Source: Chrysomallon squamiferum
Lineage: Eukaryota; Mollusca; Gastropoda; Neomphalida; Peltospiridae
Assembly (NCBI GenBank): GCA_012295275.1
Contig: CM022667.1
Coordinates: 10,154,538-10,218,537, forward strand
Direction of reading: 5' to 3'
DNA: 64,000 bases
Part shown: positions 13,200-26,775 of the stretch, piece after piece
Layout of the letters: every line of letters starts with the position of its first letter
Numbering within the stretch: the stretch's first letter is position 1
The notes under the pieces: model-generated
What the model was told of the DNA's origin: nothing
Databases searched by the model: none
Seen by the model: the letters and a program-made list of their open reading frames with translations, nothing else
Made by a program: the position numbers and the translations under genes

Positions 13200-13515
13200 A
13201 TACTGGAAGCAGATCATCCTCTGACTGAGGAAGGTTAGATGATAGGAAGCCAGTGCAAGCACCATCTCGCTGTGAAAACTGGAGTTCTGAAACTGATGAA
13301 ACTTCAGCCAGAAAGTCCATTCGGTTTTATTGTTATGTCCTAAGCAACAAACAAGTATGTCCTTAATGTCACAGAACTGTTCTTGCTACTGACCTTTGGC
13401 TCCGTGTATGCCTAAGTTTCACTTGTACAGTCACCAACTCTGGCCACGTTACTTTCAGTTCAGTGATTATATTATACATATTTCCTGATAATACATAATT
13501 CTAAAAACTCACCAG
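13200..13515 (-). repeat. 3' block of copy B1, shared with 31.22 and 36.12 kb
   Basis: Contains ctcgctgtgaaaactggagt and gtcctaagcaacaaacaagt, repeated almost unchanged at 31224-31488 and 36116-36375. Lies beyond E13 in B1 and D and next to E9 in F. Confidence 0.75.
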
Positions 13516-13960
13516 CAATAAAATAAAGGAATAAATTATCAAGTTAAAGAAAAGTGTAAATTATCACAAATACAGATAAAACTGCAAAAAAAATAAAGGA
13601 ATCAGTATTAATATAAATAAAAAGATATGAATTATTATAAATAAATATAAACACTAATAAGCTAAAGGAATCAGTTATAACATTAGTCAACTGTGAATTA
13701 TTACCAATAAATCTAAATACTAATAAAGTACAGGAATGAGTTATAACATTAGTGAAAGTTAGGAATCGTTATAAATAAATCTAAATAGTAATAAAACAGT
13801 GGAATCAATTATAACATTATTGACAAATACGAATAACTACACATTAATCTAAATAATAATAAATAAAGGAATCAAGTATCATTTTAGTGAAAATATAAAA
13901 TAACACACACACACACAAAAAGATAAATAGCAATAAAAGAAAGGTATGAATTATCACTAT
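13516..13960 (-). repeat. 3'-flanking minisatellite of copy B1
   Basis: Repeats of roughly 60-70 bases built from aataaaggaatcaattataa and aattattaaaataaatct-like cores. The gene-sense strand corresponds to the arrays after A and E. Confidence 0.65.
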
Positions 13961-14034
13961 AACTTATGTAAAAAAGATATATATGTATTTTAAATTCATC
14001 TAAGATTAAAACACTCATCTTCCTCTTTGAATTT

Positions 14035-14459
14035 TTATTCCGCAGTACTTGTGCTAAGTAACCACTGCGGATCTGTAATAATAAATAAAAATTTACTTTA
14101 AAAAACAAAGAATTACAAAGAAGACTTAGCTATGACAGAGGGCCAACAAATATTTAGAAAATAAAAAACAAATCCATTAATTAATAAAGAGAAAAGTTAT
14201 ATATTACTGACTTTATATTAATTCTATAAATACTAGTTAAAAGGTAAACGAAATAGGATGCTGAGAAAATAATTTTCTTATTTGGGGAGATTTCTTTTAT
14301 TTTTATTGATTGATTATTTTTCATACCTCCAATTCCCTTCTCGTTACACATTTTTTTAAAGTAACGAAAGAGATTTCTTTGTTTCTCTTCATCGTTATCT
14401 TTGCAGAAAACGTAGATAATACGTTCTGAAAAGTGTTCCGGTAGCAGACGTGAAACCTA

Positions 14460-14523
<64 letters not shown>

Positions 14524-16396
14524 TAGTAAATAAAAAAGAAAAGAAAGATAAACGAAAAAAAAAGGAACAATAAATAAAGACATAAATTAATATACATGAC
14601 CTTTTCAACGGCTCTTCTGTATTAATCATGGATGTTGGTGTACATAAGGGATCGTACTTTTATATTTGCCTGAACGTACCTTGGATTTTTCTAGTTTAAA
14701 AGCTTTATCAGGCTGTGCTTTTGAGTAGAAAAACACATTTTCAACAGGATTTTTTTCCTTCATCCCATAGTCAAATTTCAATTCCTATTAAACATAAAGA
14801 GAGTTTTGTGAAAAATAGTGAATCTGCCTAACTTTATGCAATTTTAACGAATATAGTATTAAAATCTAGATATTCTTTGATAACAAAATCATTCAGTTAT
14901 TTTCCAATTCTAATATATATATATATATTTGCAACATTAAAATAGTTTAGTGTATTCTTTATTAACGAAATAATTTAGAAATTTTCAACATTCTAATATA
15001 TATTTATATATAAACTCCGCGGATTACCATTTCATAACAGCCTTCAACGTGTTCTTTCCGCATCTCTTCTTCTGACATGTCACTAAGTACCTTTTCAATT
15101 CTACTGAACTAAAATAAACAACAGCCAAATATTACGACTCTTTCTTCTGTTTTTTCCTTCAAATATATTTTTTTTCAAATTTGTTTTTCCATTTGGGCTT
15201 TTTCTGTCTTAGAACTCTGTGACAAACTTTAGTTTCCCAAGAAAACAGATTCAATTTTATATTTTTTTACTGCAAACAAATATTTTTTCCCATATTTTTG
15301 TTAAAAAGGCAGATTTATTTTCGTTAAATTTAACGATTTTGTGCATTATTACCAATTAAAACAAATGACAGCTACCAAAGAAAATTTATTGTAAAATCAT
15401 TAAATAAAAGCCAAACAACCTCAGTTTCTGTGAGGTACGGACTTTGTGCAACACATTTGTCCGGTTTTCTCTCCATGATTCTTTTCAAAATGTTTCTTGC
15501 ATCCTCGAGTTCTTTACTTTCAGAAAACAGAATTTTCGTGAACACGTCATCTGTCAGTTTGCTGTAGGCCACTGGATCGTCAATACATTCAGACATCTTT
15601 TTTTTTGTTCTGTAAAATACAACATGTATAAATGAGGTGATATTTTATGCTCATATATACCATATACCGCTAATGAAGACAAATGATTATTTCTACCAGG
15701 CTTCGACATTAATGACTTTCTAGTCTATACAACAAGATCTGGATGAGATTTTTATCATCTATGCCACATACTGGTTTCACTAAAGAAGAAAACGTTAGAA
15801 CTGGATATTACATGTTTTGGTAATGCTATGGACAATGATAAGTCAGTCATCAAATTAGCATTTCTATATTTTAAGTATTTTTGTTTTTAATTGTATTAAA
15901 TTGATATTTGTGGCATACACACTGGCATTCTGTTTATCGCACATCAATGAACTGAATTATATTACAATAAACGATTCTGGTTAAAAACTGTGTATGTTTC
16001 CTAAATATAGTTTAGAGGATCATCAATAAAGTTATATCAAAATAACAACCGAAAGGGTGTATGGTCTTTATTAGATATCAGAAATCATTAAATTATATTC
16101 TATGTACTTTGAACTGCCTAACCCTTTACTTTTGTGGAGAAGCAAACTAGTTAACTACAACAATATAAAGCATAACGGCTAATATCAGTTGTTAATGTGA
16201 AACATAGCAAGGTAAATCAAATTCAGTATCGAAATACCACAAACAAATCAATAACAAGATGAATTCGAAAATACAAATCATCAAAGATACATAATATATA
16301 CAGTAACGAAACATATTAAATATACAAAAGCATAAATATATCTGTATTTTTAAACACCACCACCACCAACAACAAGTAACTAAGTCACTAAATAAG

Positions 16397-16455
<59 letters not shown>

Positions 16456-16968
16456 AATAATTATAATTATAAGAGTGAAAATAGAAATGTAATTCTTAAT
16501 TTCAGTATCTTTATTTGCAATCAAATTACTCTCTTTCTGCTGAACTATTAATTTATTATTTATTCTCTATAAGTATGTTCCATAGAATATTAAAACAAAA
16601 ATCATTTAAGATTTTGTTTGTAGTGTGATTTTATTTGAAACATAACAATTTTACCTTCATTCAGTTAAATGATAAAAACAAATTACAAAGTATAGATCTG
16701 TACATTTTCAGAATATATCATTTATTCTAAATAATTTTGTTCCAAGGATATTAATACAAAAACCATTTAAATAATTGTATAAATAGTGTGATGTCATTTC
16801 CAGCATGATAATTCTAACATAGCTCATGTCGATAACAAAAACTAAAATAAAAAATATGAGAAATACAAGTTTTAGCAGTGTAATTTCAGAGATACAACAA
16901 TGTACACTCACCCTTGTCTTCCTTCAATGAATATATGATTATTTGCTTGAATGAAAGCTTGGGCCAAC
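14035..16968 (-). pseudogene. SAMHD1-like 3' half only, E8-E13 (copy B1)
   Basis: Exons in gene order: 16968-16912, 15609-15420, 15108-15028, 14784-14680, 14456-14327, 14072-14035. All splice sites look usable; the 601 nt are open and end in GAATAA (199 residues). Motifs: LAQAFIQANNHIFIEGRQG, the [18 protein letters not shown] exon, [37 protein letters not shown]. Homology to copy D continues upstream only to about 17.1 kb and E7 is absent. No E1-E7 is found for it, so alone it lacks the HD core. It lies downstream of B2 on the same strand with compatible phase, so it could serve as an alternative 3' end for B2 transcripts, or be a dead fragment. Confidence 0.66.
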
Positions 16969-17099
16969 CTAAAAACGCAAGAGTTAGTAAATTTGTAATA
17001 TCTGTGAAAAAGTGAAAACAAATTTTGTCTGACCTGCTGATAATACATTTTCTGCCGATAATGATAGGTACATATGTCACTTCAAAAGCTCCACTGAAT

Positions 17100-17480
17100 A
17101 CGTAATGTATTTTACAGAGAGTCGGCTTCAGGAAGCTTTGTTAGACTTTAATTATGTTGAGGACTGAATGCTACCAGACTAGTTCAGTGAGCTCTGTGAT
17201 ACTTTCATTTGAAATTTTGTTTCTTGGCATATTATTAAATGCATCATTCCGTCAACTTGTCTATTAAAATATGTCTTTGATTTCATAGTTCGGACTTACA
17301 GTCGAATTATGCACCGAAACCTACCCCTTCCCGCGCCTAAAAATAATAAATAAAAAAAAATAAAAAAAAGATCTATAATTTATGAAGACGTTTTTGACAG
17401 GTCTAAATCATGGTCAGTCACAAGGTCAAAGTTCATTTTACAATCGACTGAAGTGATTAGATTCAGTGTATGAGAGCAGC
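17100..17480. other. Intergenic, B1 breakpoint
   Basis: Homology to copy D intron 7 ends near 17.1 kb; beyond it no exon is seen. This is where the missing 5' half of B1 was cut off. Confidence 0.55.
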
Positions 17481-17490
17481 ATTCCTTCGT

Positions 17491-17497
<7 letters not shown>

Positions 17498-17559
<62 letters not shown>

Positions 17560-17760
17560 ACGTAACATTTATAATTTTATATTATAAACATTTAAATATT
17601 GATTCGGAAGCCCCCCCCCTTACCTAAAACATAATCCGCCCCTGCTCCCCAATACGACTTTGTACTTAGATGTCGTATATCGAGTTAGTGCAATTTTACC
17701 TTAATACTGTTTGTATTATAAAGCAGCCGATCTTCTCAGTTTCACCCTTAAACAATCACA
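17498..17760. repeat. (TC)n plus dispersed repeat shared with 29.63-29.93 kb
   Basis: TC dinucleotides at 17498-17556 followed by gtaacgtaacat, cataatccgcccctgctccc and gtattataaagcagccgatc. The same order occurs at 29632-29920. Likely one dispersed element with an unstable CT tract. Confidence 0.75.
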
Positions 17761-18068
17761 ATATTCACAGCGCTGATACCACAGCGTGTGTCCCTTCTAT
17801 GTGTGCGTGCACACTGAAATTACAGTTTTAGCCATTATTTTAAAGGTGTAAAGTTTTTTCCGTTTCTTGTCTGTAAAGTTAGTATATTGTAATTTGTTTT
17901 CGTTTTTTAGATTATAGATAAAATCATCTTCATAGTGAGGATTCAATGACCTTCAAAGAAAGTCAATAAAGACAAAGAATAGAAATGGGTGTCTGTCACA
18001 CAGGTTAATTGTGAAAAGCAAGTCCAAGTTTAAAACTAGGCTCAGATTATTTTAACATTACAGATTTG

Positions 18069-18101
<33 letters not shown>

Positions 18102-18940
18102 CATCATTTTAACAAGATAAAATCACAAGATTTTTGAATATTCAGTACAAAATTTAAAGAAAAAACTAAAAATGAAATTTAACCAGATTCTCTCTTGTTT
18201 GTCCTACTTATTTTAATACAGAAACATTAATACATTTGTGACTTAATCTTTTAATGATTTTTTTTGAAGGTATTGTAAACAGTTATTTTAATTTAATGTA
18301 TAAATGGTAACACATTTTGTTGTATGTGACTTTTAATGATCTTTTAATGATTTTTGAAAAATAATAATGTATTATTGCTTACGGAAAAAGTAGCACGAAT
18401 TTACTTACATGAAAGATATTCACATATTTTCGTTGTGGTATGAAAAAAACGATAACAACAAGACAAATCAAATCGAAGGGTTTATAACTTTTTCAGAGAA
18501 AACTGATATTACAAATCAGAAAATTAAATAAATCAAATATTTGAAATTTTAAACATTATTTAAAGAATGATGTATACAGTATAATGACATGACATTTTTT
18601 TAATCGTTGAGCGTGATAATAAAATTGCACGCAGCTTCAAACATTACAATAAACAAGTAATAATGTAATTATGCAAAATATGTGGTTTATATGTCTGTTT
18701 AGGATATGTGCATGTATATGTCTGTTTTCACTTATATGCTTCTTGTTATATTCCAACTGTGCATATATGTGAATATATGAGTTGGGTATTTGTTGGTGTA
18801 TTTGTGTAGAGGGGAAGTGTGTTTGTGTGTAGGTCATATCAGTTCATGTGTGTTACCACAGTACACGAAGTAGATCAAACGATAAATATCAAAAAACATA
18901 TATCAAATGGCAATAAGTGAAAAGCACAGTACTATTCTAA
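17761..18940. other. Intergenic, no gene seen
   Basis: AT-rich. Short ATT run near 18070-18101. A TG-rich stretch near 18700-18840 gives a low-complexity open frame with no family resemblance. Confidence 0.6.
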
Positions 18941-18944
18941 TACA

Positions 18945-19480
18945 AATGCTAAATATTAATAAATTAATGGAATCAATTATCGTATTAGTTAAAAGTTAAA
19001 CTTATCATAAATAAAGAAAAACAGTAATAAATAAACGGTATTAATTATCTGTTAGCAAACACAGCAAGTTATCACATGCAAAGGTCAAAATGTAATCAAA
19101 TAAAGGAATTTAGTATCACAGGGAAAGTGCAAGTTATCACAAATGTAAACGAAATAGGAATTAAATTAAGGAATCAAGCATCTTGTCAATGAAAAGTGCA
19201 AATTATCATACATATAAACCAAATAGTTAAATAAAATAATAAAATAATAAGATAAAGGTAAAAGGTAATGAAATAAAGGAGTTTGTTATCACAGTGCAAA
19301 GTGCAAATTATCACAAAAGGTAGCTAAATAAAATAAAGGAATCAAATATCTTGTTAATCAAAAGTGCTGATTATCACAAATAAAGGTAAGAAGATAAATA
19401 AAGGAATTTGTTATCACAGAGCAAACTACAAAGTATCACAAATAAAAAGATAACTAGAATAAAATAAAGGAATCAAATGT
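18945..19480 (-). repeat. 3'-flanking minisatellite of copy B2
   Basis: Degenerate tandem units with aaataaaggaatcaaatatc and gtgcaaattatcacaaat. It lies just beyond the B2 stop codon and matches arrays after the other paralogues. Confidence 0.7.
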
Positions 19481-19550
19481 CTCGTTAGCGAAGAAACCTT
19501 ATTAAAATGTTAAGGTTAGTTCAGATGTCTCTTTTAGAAACTTTGAATTT

Positions 19551-20201
19551 TTATTCCGTAGTACTTGTTCCATCGACAAAACGTTCTGGCTCTGCAAAAA
19601 AATAAGAATGAATTTACTTGTACATATCAAACAATTACAAAGAAAATAAACACAGGAGAAACTATGACAGAGGGGTAACAAATATTATATATATAATATT
19701 AAATACTTCATTAAATACTGATTGAAAAAAGTTGTGATAACGTCATAAATAATTAATAGTTTTTCTTGAAGTAGATAAAAATATAAAAGATTTATCTTCC
19801 AAGATGTTACACCATAATCTTTGTTATTATTATTATCATTATTAATATTATCATTATATGTTTATTTATTTATTTTACATACCTCCAATTCCATTTTCCT
19901 TACATATTTTTTTGAAGTAATCATAAGCGTTTCTTTGTTTCTCTTCATCGTTGTCTTTGCAGAAAGCATAGATAATTCCTTCTAAAAAGTGTTCTGGTAG
20001 AAGGCGAGAAACCTAAATAAATAAATAAATAAATAAATAAATGTTTATAAGAACATAAGGATTAAATGTCAACAAAACATTTTTAATCCAATTATAAATA
20101 TTATCTCTGATTCCGAATTCAAATAACATTTTTTTTTTCTTTTCCATGCAGAAAATATTTCTGTTTCCAGTTAAATATTTCATTAATATTCTGTAAACTT
20201 A

Positions 20202-20277
<76 letters not shown>

Positions 20278-23200
20278 ATCGTAAGTAAGTAAATAAATAA
20301 ATAAATAAATAAATAAATACATTAATTTAGCGAAATGTAATAATAAATAAAATTAGTTATTTTTAAGTGATTCTAGTTGTTTATTTTCAACAATGCAGCC
20401 TCAGCAAGAATAACATATAAATGACAAGATTTCAATAACTTGCCATAACATAGTGTTTTGGATGCACAGAAGGAAGGATGGAATGAAGGAAAGAAGGAAG
20501 GAAGGAGGAAATATAATATTTAACAAAAAATAGATCACAATGTATTTGTAGTTACATTCGATAGTTATAAGATTGAGGATCATGCACATAATGAGGAAGG
20601 AAACCCAAAGATGAAAAGGTGGCAGATCTCCATTCAAAATATGAATACGAAATAATGAAGATTTTCTGTGAAAAAACTAAATGTGATATGAATTACTAAA
20701 ACGTTTCTTTTGCAGTTTAAATCATGAATCCTTCTGCAGAATTGCTTATGTTGTATTTGATTAAATATACCTGTGATTTTTTTAGCTTAAAAGGCTTATT
20801 AGGCTGGCGTTTTGAGTAGAAATACACATCTTCAACAGGATTTTTTTCCTTCATGCCATAGTCATACTTCACACCCTAAAAATATGAAAAATGCTTTATG
20901 AAATAATCGATAGTGAATCTGCTTCACAGCTACAAAATACAGAAAATACTCATAAAGTGAATACAAATAATAAAAGTAGTTAGAAGTAATATGTATGCAT
21001 GTGAGCGCGTACTATTATGCTATTTAGTTATTTTAACTTTGTTAACAGAAATGTTCAGAAACGTTCAACATTCTAACAAATAATAATAAAAAAGTGATGG
21101 CTCTCTGCACATTACCAGTGTATAAAAATCCTCAAATTTCGCTTTGTGCTGGTCTTCTTTAAGTACTTTCTGAAGGTTGCTAAACTGAAATAAATGAAAG
21201 CCCAATGTAATATAATTACAATTAAATATTAATAATTTTATTATGACACAGATAAAAGGTGTTCTAATAAATCTTTTCATATGGTCACAACCTTGGGGCT
21301 ATTTCCTTTTCTATTTTTTTTCTCTAAACCCTTTCTCTTATCATTGATATTTACATAATAATAATAATAACAATAATAACAATTTAAATATGTTAATATT
21401 AAAGAGTATTAAATATTTATTTTCTGCAGTGTACTACTGATTTTAAACTCTAGTTTTAAAAATATTGTGAAAGATTCATTTTTTAAAGTTTTCCTTCCTC
21501 CTTTTTCTTTTCTTTCTTTTCTTTTTTTTTCTTTTCATTCTCACAATGTATTTTTTTTTTTAATAAAAAGATGTTAATTTTGGGGGTTTGAATGCTTATA
21601 TGGGAAAGAAAATTAGGTTATTGTAAACATATTAATTATCTCTTTCTGTTTCCAAGTATTCGAAAGCATTCAATATTATTCGATAAAGAAAAATAATCTA
21701 AACTGTATTTAACAACTAAAATCATCTCACAAATCAGACGATAAAGATATCTGAAAGAAAAAACGATAACAAGAAACCTCATCTGCGTTAAGGTAAGGAC
21801 TTGATGCAACACATTTGTCCACTTTTCTCTCTACGATTTTTTTCAGAATTTCTCTTGATTCCTTGAGATTGTCATCGTCAGAAAACAGAATTTTCGTGAA
21901 CACGTCATCTGTCAGTTTGCTGTAGGCCACTGGATCGTCAATACATTCAGACATCTTTCTTTCTTTTCTGTAAAAAACAACAAGTATGAATTAGAGAAAA
22001 CCTTAATCTACTATGTTACATATAATTTGTAATGAGGAAAAATGAAACTGTCTACCAAGATTCGACATTAATAACCTTTTAGAACACAGAACATTTTGCT
22101 CATTCATACCGCGTATATGCAGGGATTTTAAAAAAAGTGTCGATTTATGTTCATGAGGCTAAATATTAGATGTCTGAAGATAAGTGTTGTCTGAATTAAT
22201 TAAATCTTACAAACTGCCTAACTGTAAAATGTTGTGTTTAACTGCATTAAATTCATATTTGTGACCTTCACACGGAGTCAATAACGACAATAATAGTAAT
22301 GAAAGGAAAACTGAAATATAATTCTTATAGTCCATGCTAGATACCCATATTTTTTTTTCTCGCACTAATTTGACTGAATTAAATGACAATATACAAATCT
22401 GCTTTTGATGCAGAGTGTTTCTTTGATTTGTTTTAGTTAATAAGTTATTTAAAAAGGTCGCTTTAAATGTTTATTAACTAAAATATTAGAAAATGTATTT
22501 AATTGTATCCTATCCAGATACAACTGCCATTACCATTATTTCAAATTAGATTAATGACATCATTCACAGAGAAATTTGTGTTTTGGGTTTGGCATTAAAA
22601 TGTAAATAAACGTAGGTTGAATTTACCGTTCCCCTTGAAGAAATAAAGAAAGAAAGAAAAGAAAGAAAGAAAGAAAGAAAGAAGAAAGAAAAGAAAAGAA
22701 ATAAAGAAGAAGAAAAAAGTATGATAACGAAGAAAAATTGCGAAGAAAAAGATCAATGCACATTAAACAAATGCACAGATGCACAAGTAAAGAGTAAATT
22801 TTAGACAACAACAACAACAAAATAATAACCAAAACAGTATTAATAAAATGGAAATAAAATATAATTCTGAATTTTAATATCATTATTTGCAGCCATATTA
22901 TTGTCTTTCTGAAATGCTACATTTGTAATATATATTTTATTCTTAATAAATCGGGTTCCATGGAATTTTAAAACGTAAATCATTTAATTGTATATACAAT
23001 GATTTCATTACAAGCATGATAATTCTACCTTCATTCACTTAGATAATAAAACGTACAAACTTTAAACTTTCTCAGATACAAAACTCTAGACTCACCCATC
23101 TTTTCCTTTAATTCGTACATGTGCATCTGCTTTGATCATAGCTTCGACTAACCTAGAAACACAACAGTATGTTAGCAGACAAAAACGGGTTTTATTCTGA

Positions 23201-24231
23201 ACTGCTAAGAATTTGTTTTACAGATAATTAAATCATTTGACATTTTATAAAGCCTACTTTAATCAAATTAAGCGAAGACTTTGATTCCATCTGTACTTTT
23301 ACGAGACACAACGTCATTTCTTGTGCGGAATACAGCTTACAAAAATATCTGAGTTGAAGCAAACTCACAGATTCCCCAAAGTTGTTGTCATTCTGTGCTG
23401 GTAGGCTCGTCTGTGAAGATCATAGCGTAAATGAAACATGCTGTAGATGTTTAGCGCCTCCTGTAAATTAGTTTTAGTCTACTTTTAGTTTTAACAATTC
23501 ATGTTTTATAACAACTTTTTTTCACATACAACAAACACATATCATAACTTTTTATAAATGAGAAAAAAAAAAGTCAAGTATTGAACTGACGAGAAGTAAA
23601 CTCTCGGAAACTCACCTGTGTTTCATTATCAAACCAAACTGAAAGCTGGTATTAACATCTAATTTCTGATTCAGTGTGTCTTGTTCTCGAGTAATTTAAC
23701 AGATTACGTGTCTGGCATTAACTTCATGACTGGTACAAACAGAAATGGTCCGGACAAAAATGATTATCCAATTACAAAACAAATTTAAGTCTGGTGTCAA
23801 AAAAAGAGGTAAGCTTAAACATACCGAAAAAAAAAAAAATAATAATAATAATGTTTGAAATTGTTGCAGTTAATATTTTAAAATTCATTTTTCTTTCAAT
23901 GGAATTCAAATAAAAAGATGTGAAAAAAATAAAAATTCCGAATCAACCTCTTTGTTTAATGATTCCATTAGGTATACTATTAACTATCATTGCTGTACTA
24001 CAAGAAGAAGAAGAAGATTAATAATTATGATGATGATATAAATATTATTTCACCTTATCCCTCATACAAATGTGGTATCGCCCATCTTCAGCTTTCAGAA
24101 CTTTGGCAAACTTCATGTAACGAATATGATCGAAATTGTTTTGAAATCCGAGCATGTGGCTGTCGCGTGCAAAATAATCCCATTTGTCGACATCAATCCC
24201 ATTGCTTTTATTCGCAACTATCTAAATAATA

Positions 24232-24291
<60 letters not shown>

Positions 24292-24294
24292 GTA

Positions 24295-24338
<44 letters not shown>

Positions 24339-26733
24339 TTGTCATATCCAATATGGTCTTAAAATCAAATCTGTTAAAGTTCACATTGCCAAACCGTGTT
24401 ATTAGTAAAGGCTGTTTTCGTATTGTAAGTGATAATATAACAATAAATGAAATTGCTGTTTGCCGTCTGTTCGTACTGTCATATAAACATTTTACATTTA
24501 CAAAATAAATCGTCATATTTTATTTTATTTTTTCAACATTGTTATTTATTTATTTATTTAATTATTTATTATTCTTGTCAATATCATCATCATCATCATC
24601 ATGAAGATGGCAGTTGTTGTGTGTGTGCTTTGATAAAAAACCCCACTAAACTTTACTAATTGTAAAGTTTAAACAGTTAGAAGTACAGACGTAGTAAACG
24701 TAACATTTATAAAAATACAACAGCTTTAGTAAGAAATTATGTAACCGTTTTACCTCGAACAGAAAACTTTTGCTTTCGTCCCTACCAATTTTCTCCCAGT
24801 CCTAAGCGCAAAACAATAAAAGAAAGAAAAAAATATGTGTAATTAAAATAACCACAAATACACACCAATAACAAGAAAGGTTATGAATGTTTTCATAAAC
24901 CTTTTTGCAAACCCGATTTCAACTGTAATACAAGAAAAAAATATTTCAGTTATTTGCCTAATGTAATCATTTATATAAACAAAGGGCATAAATCAGTGTT
25001 GTTGTTTTTAAAACATTACAAAATCCAGCCTTGGCTTGCACTTACGTTTATGAATATGCAGCTGCCAGAGAGTGTTCAGGATTTGAGTTCTTTTTGTCTA
25101 CACCGAGTGGAAAGCAGAGAACAGAGCCTCTGATAAGCCAACCGTAAGGAAGTGACTGGAACAGGAAATACCCTTAGAACTGAAGAGGACATTTTCTAGG
25201 ATTTGTTATGTGTATCTTCCTAGATACAGGAAATCACAGACTGCCAGAGTGAACTGACAAGTAGCCGAGTAGTATATTGAGTAGAATATTTCCAACCAAT
25301 TTGTAATCTATCTATAGTATGATAGCCTTTTTATTGTGTCATTCGGTAATAAGCATCTTAGTTCATGTACAAACTCTCCAGCCAGATGATAAACACTATA
25401 AAATAAATTTTAAACATAAATAAATAAATAAATGAATAAATAAATACCTGTTTTTCCATTTTCTCAGGGAGTCCCTTGATTAGTAGTTTTATGAAATTTT
25501 TGTCTTTTTCGTACAGTCCTTCTTTTTCAAATTCTGGATCAAGTTTGTTTTCTTCAATTAAATAGTCAAATAGTTCTACAGTAGCATCCTCGTGCTGAAT
25601 CAAAACATGATGACAAAGAAAAGGTTTAAAGCCGGTATAAATAGTGTTAGTAATAATACTAGTAGTGGTAGCAATAGTACTAGCAGTAGCTGTTGGTGTT
25701 GTAATTGCAGTTGTAATTGTAATAATAGTTATTTATCATCATTTTCACATGAAAATTTAGAAGAAAACAAAAATATATTTCTTCAGATGGAAACTTGGTT
25801 ATAATAAGGTATAATAAACAACTTATTATTTATTTATTTATTGTTATTTTTTATTGTTATTATTTTTTCATGAGATCAAATTTAAAAATAAACAAAACTA
25901 ACACTCCATCCTGATTTCTCTGGTCGTATCCTGGGAATGAACTGATTATCAAACAGGTGTGAATATGGTCCGTGTCCTGCAATATACAAAACAAAATGTA
26001 ATTTTTATTAAAATAATATTTGAAAATCTGCTGCTGCAAAATACCCAACATGATGAAACAACTAGACAAGACAGTGATGGTATGCGGAACTATATGTTAG
26101 AGACTTAAGAAAAAAAAAGAAAAAAAAAAGGAAAGTAATAATTAATTTTAATCTTCTTCTTCTTCGCCTTTTGACCGCCTGAATTTTCTGTGTCGGACAT
26201 AATCCTGGATGATCCGCAGTTCCTGTATGGTTCTTCGGATGTCATCCAAACACTTCACTCTTTGTCTGTCTCTTGGTCTTTTTCCTGGCACTACCACGTC
26301 AACTGTTCAGTTCCGTTTTCTTCATATGTTCAGAGTGCTGTTCACTCCTAGTTCCTTCCTGATGTTCACACTCTTTACTCTGCCTTTCGTGGTTACACTT
26401 TAATACAATTCTGATCTAATGACCTTATCTAAAATTTTATCTTTAATTTTCTTGACACTTAGTGACTTCCAGTTAAAACAATGTTATCAAGTTGATATTT
26501 TTGTCCAAACCTTTCCTTTATTCAGAGTAAATAATACCGATTACCTGTATGTAATGTTTACAAATCTAAGCAACGTGTATTAGAGCTGATATATATGTAC
26601 TTATATATGTATAAGCTGAATACTTGGACACTCATTATTACATTAACTCGTAGTTTTTTCTTTAAATCCTCAGACCAAAGCAGCCTTGCTTCCTAGCATC
26701 CCTTTTTAGTGCTTAATGTTGAAGATATCGGTG

Positions 26734-26775
<42 letters not shown>

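Noticed and set aside
13884-14072. Long hydrophobic C-terminal extension of B1 E13
   Set aside because: It needs a phase that the E12 donor does not give; the phase-correct frame stops at 14035.
15444-15635. Plus-strand frame opposite E9 of B1 (and its twin at 38814-39005)
   Set aside because: Antisense shadow of the E9 exon.
18637-18837. His/Thr-rich minus-strand frame
   Set aside because: TG-rich low complexity, no splice context, no family match.
24072-24362. Plus-strand frame with poly-Asn
   Set aside because: Antisense of E6 of B2 running into an (AAT)n tract.
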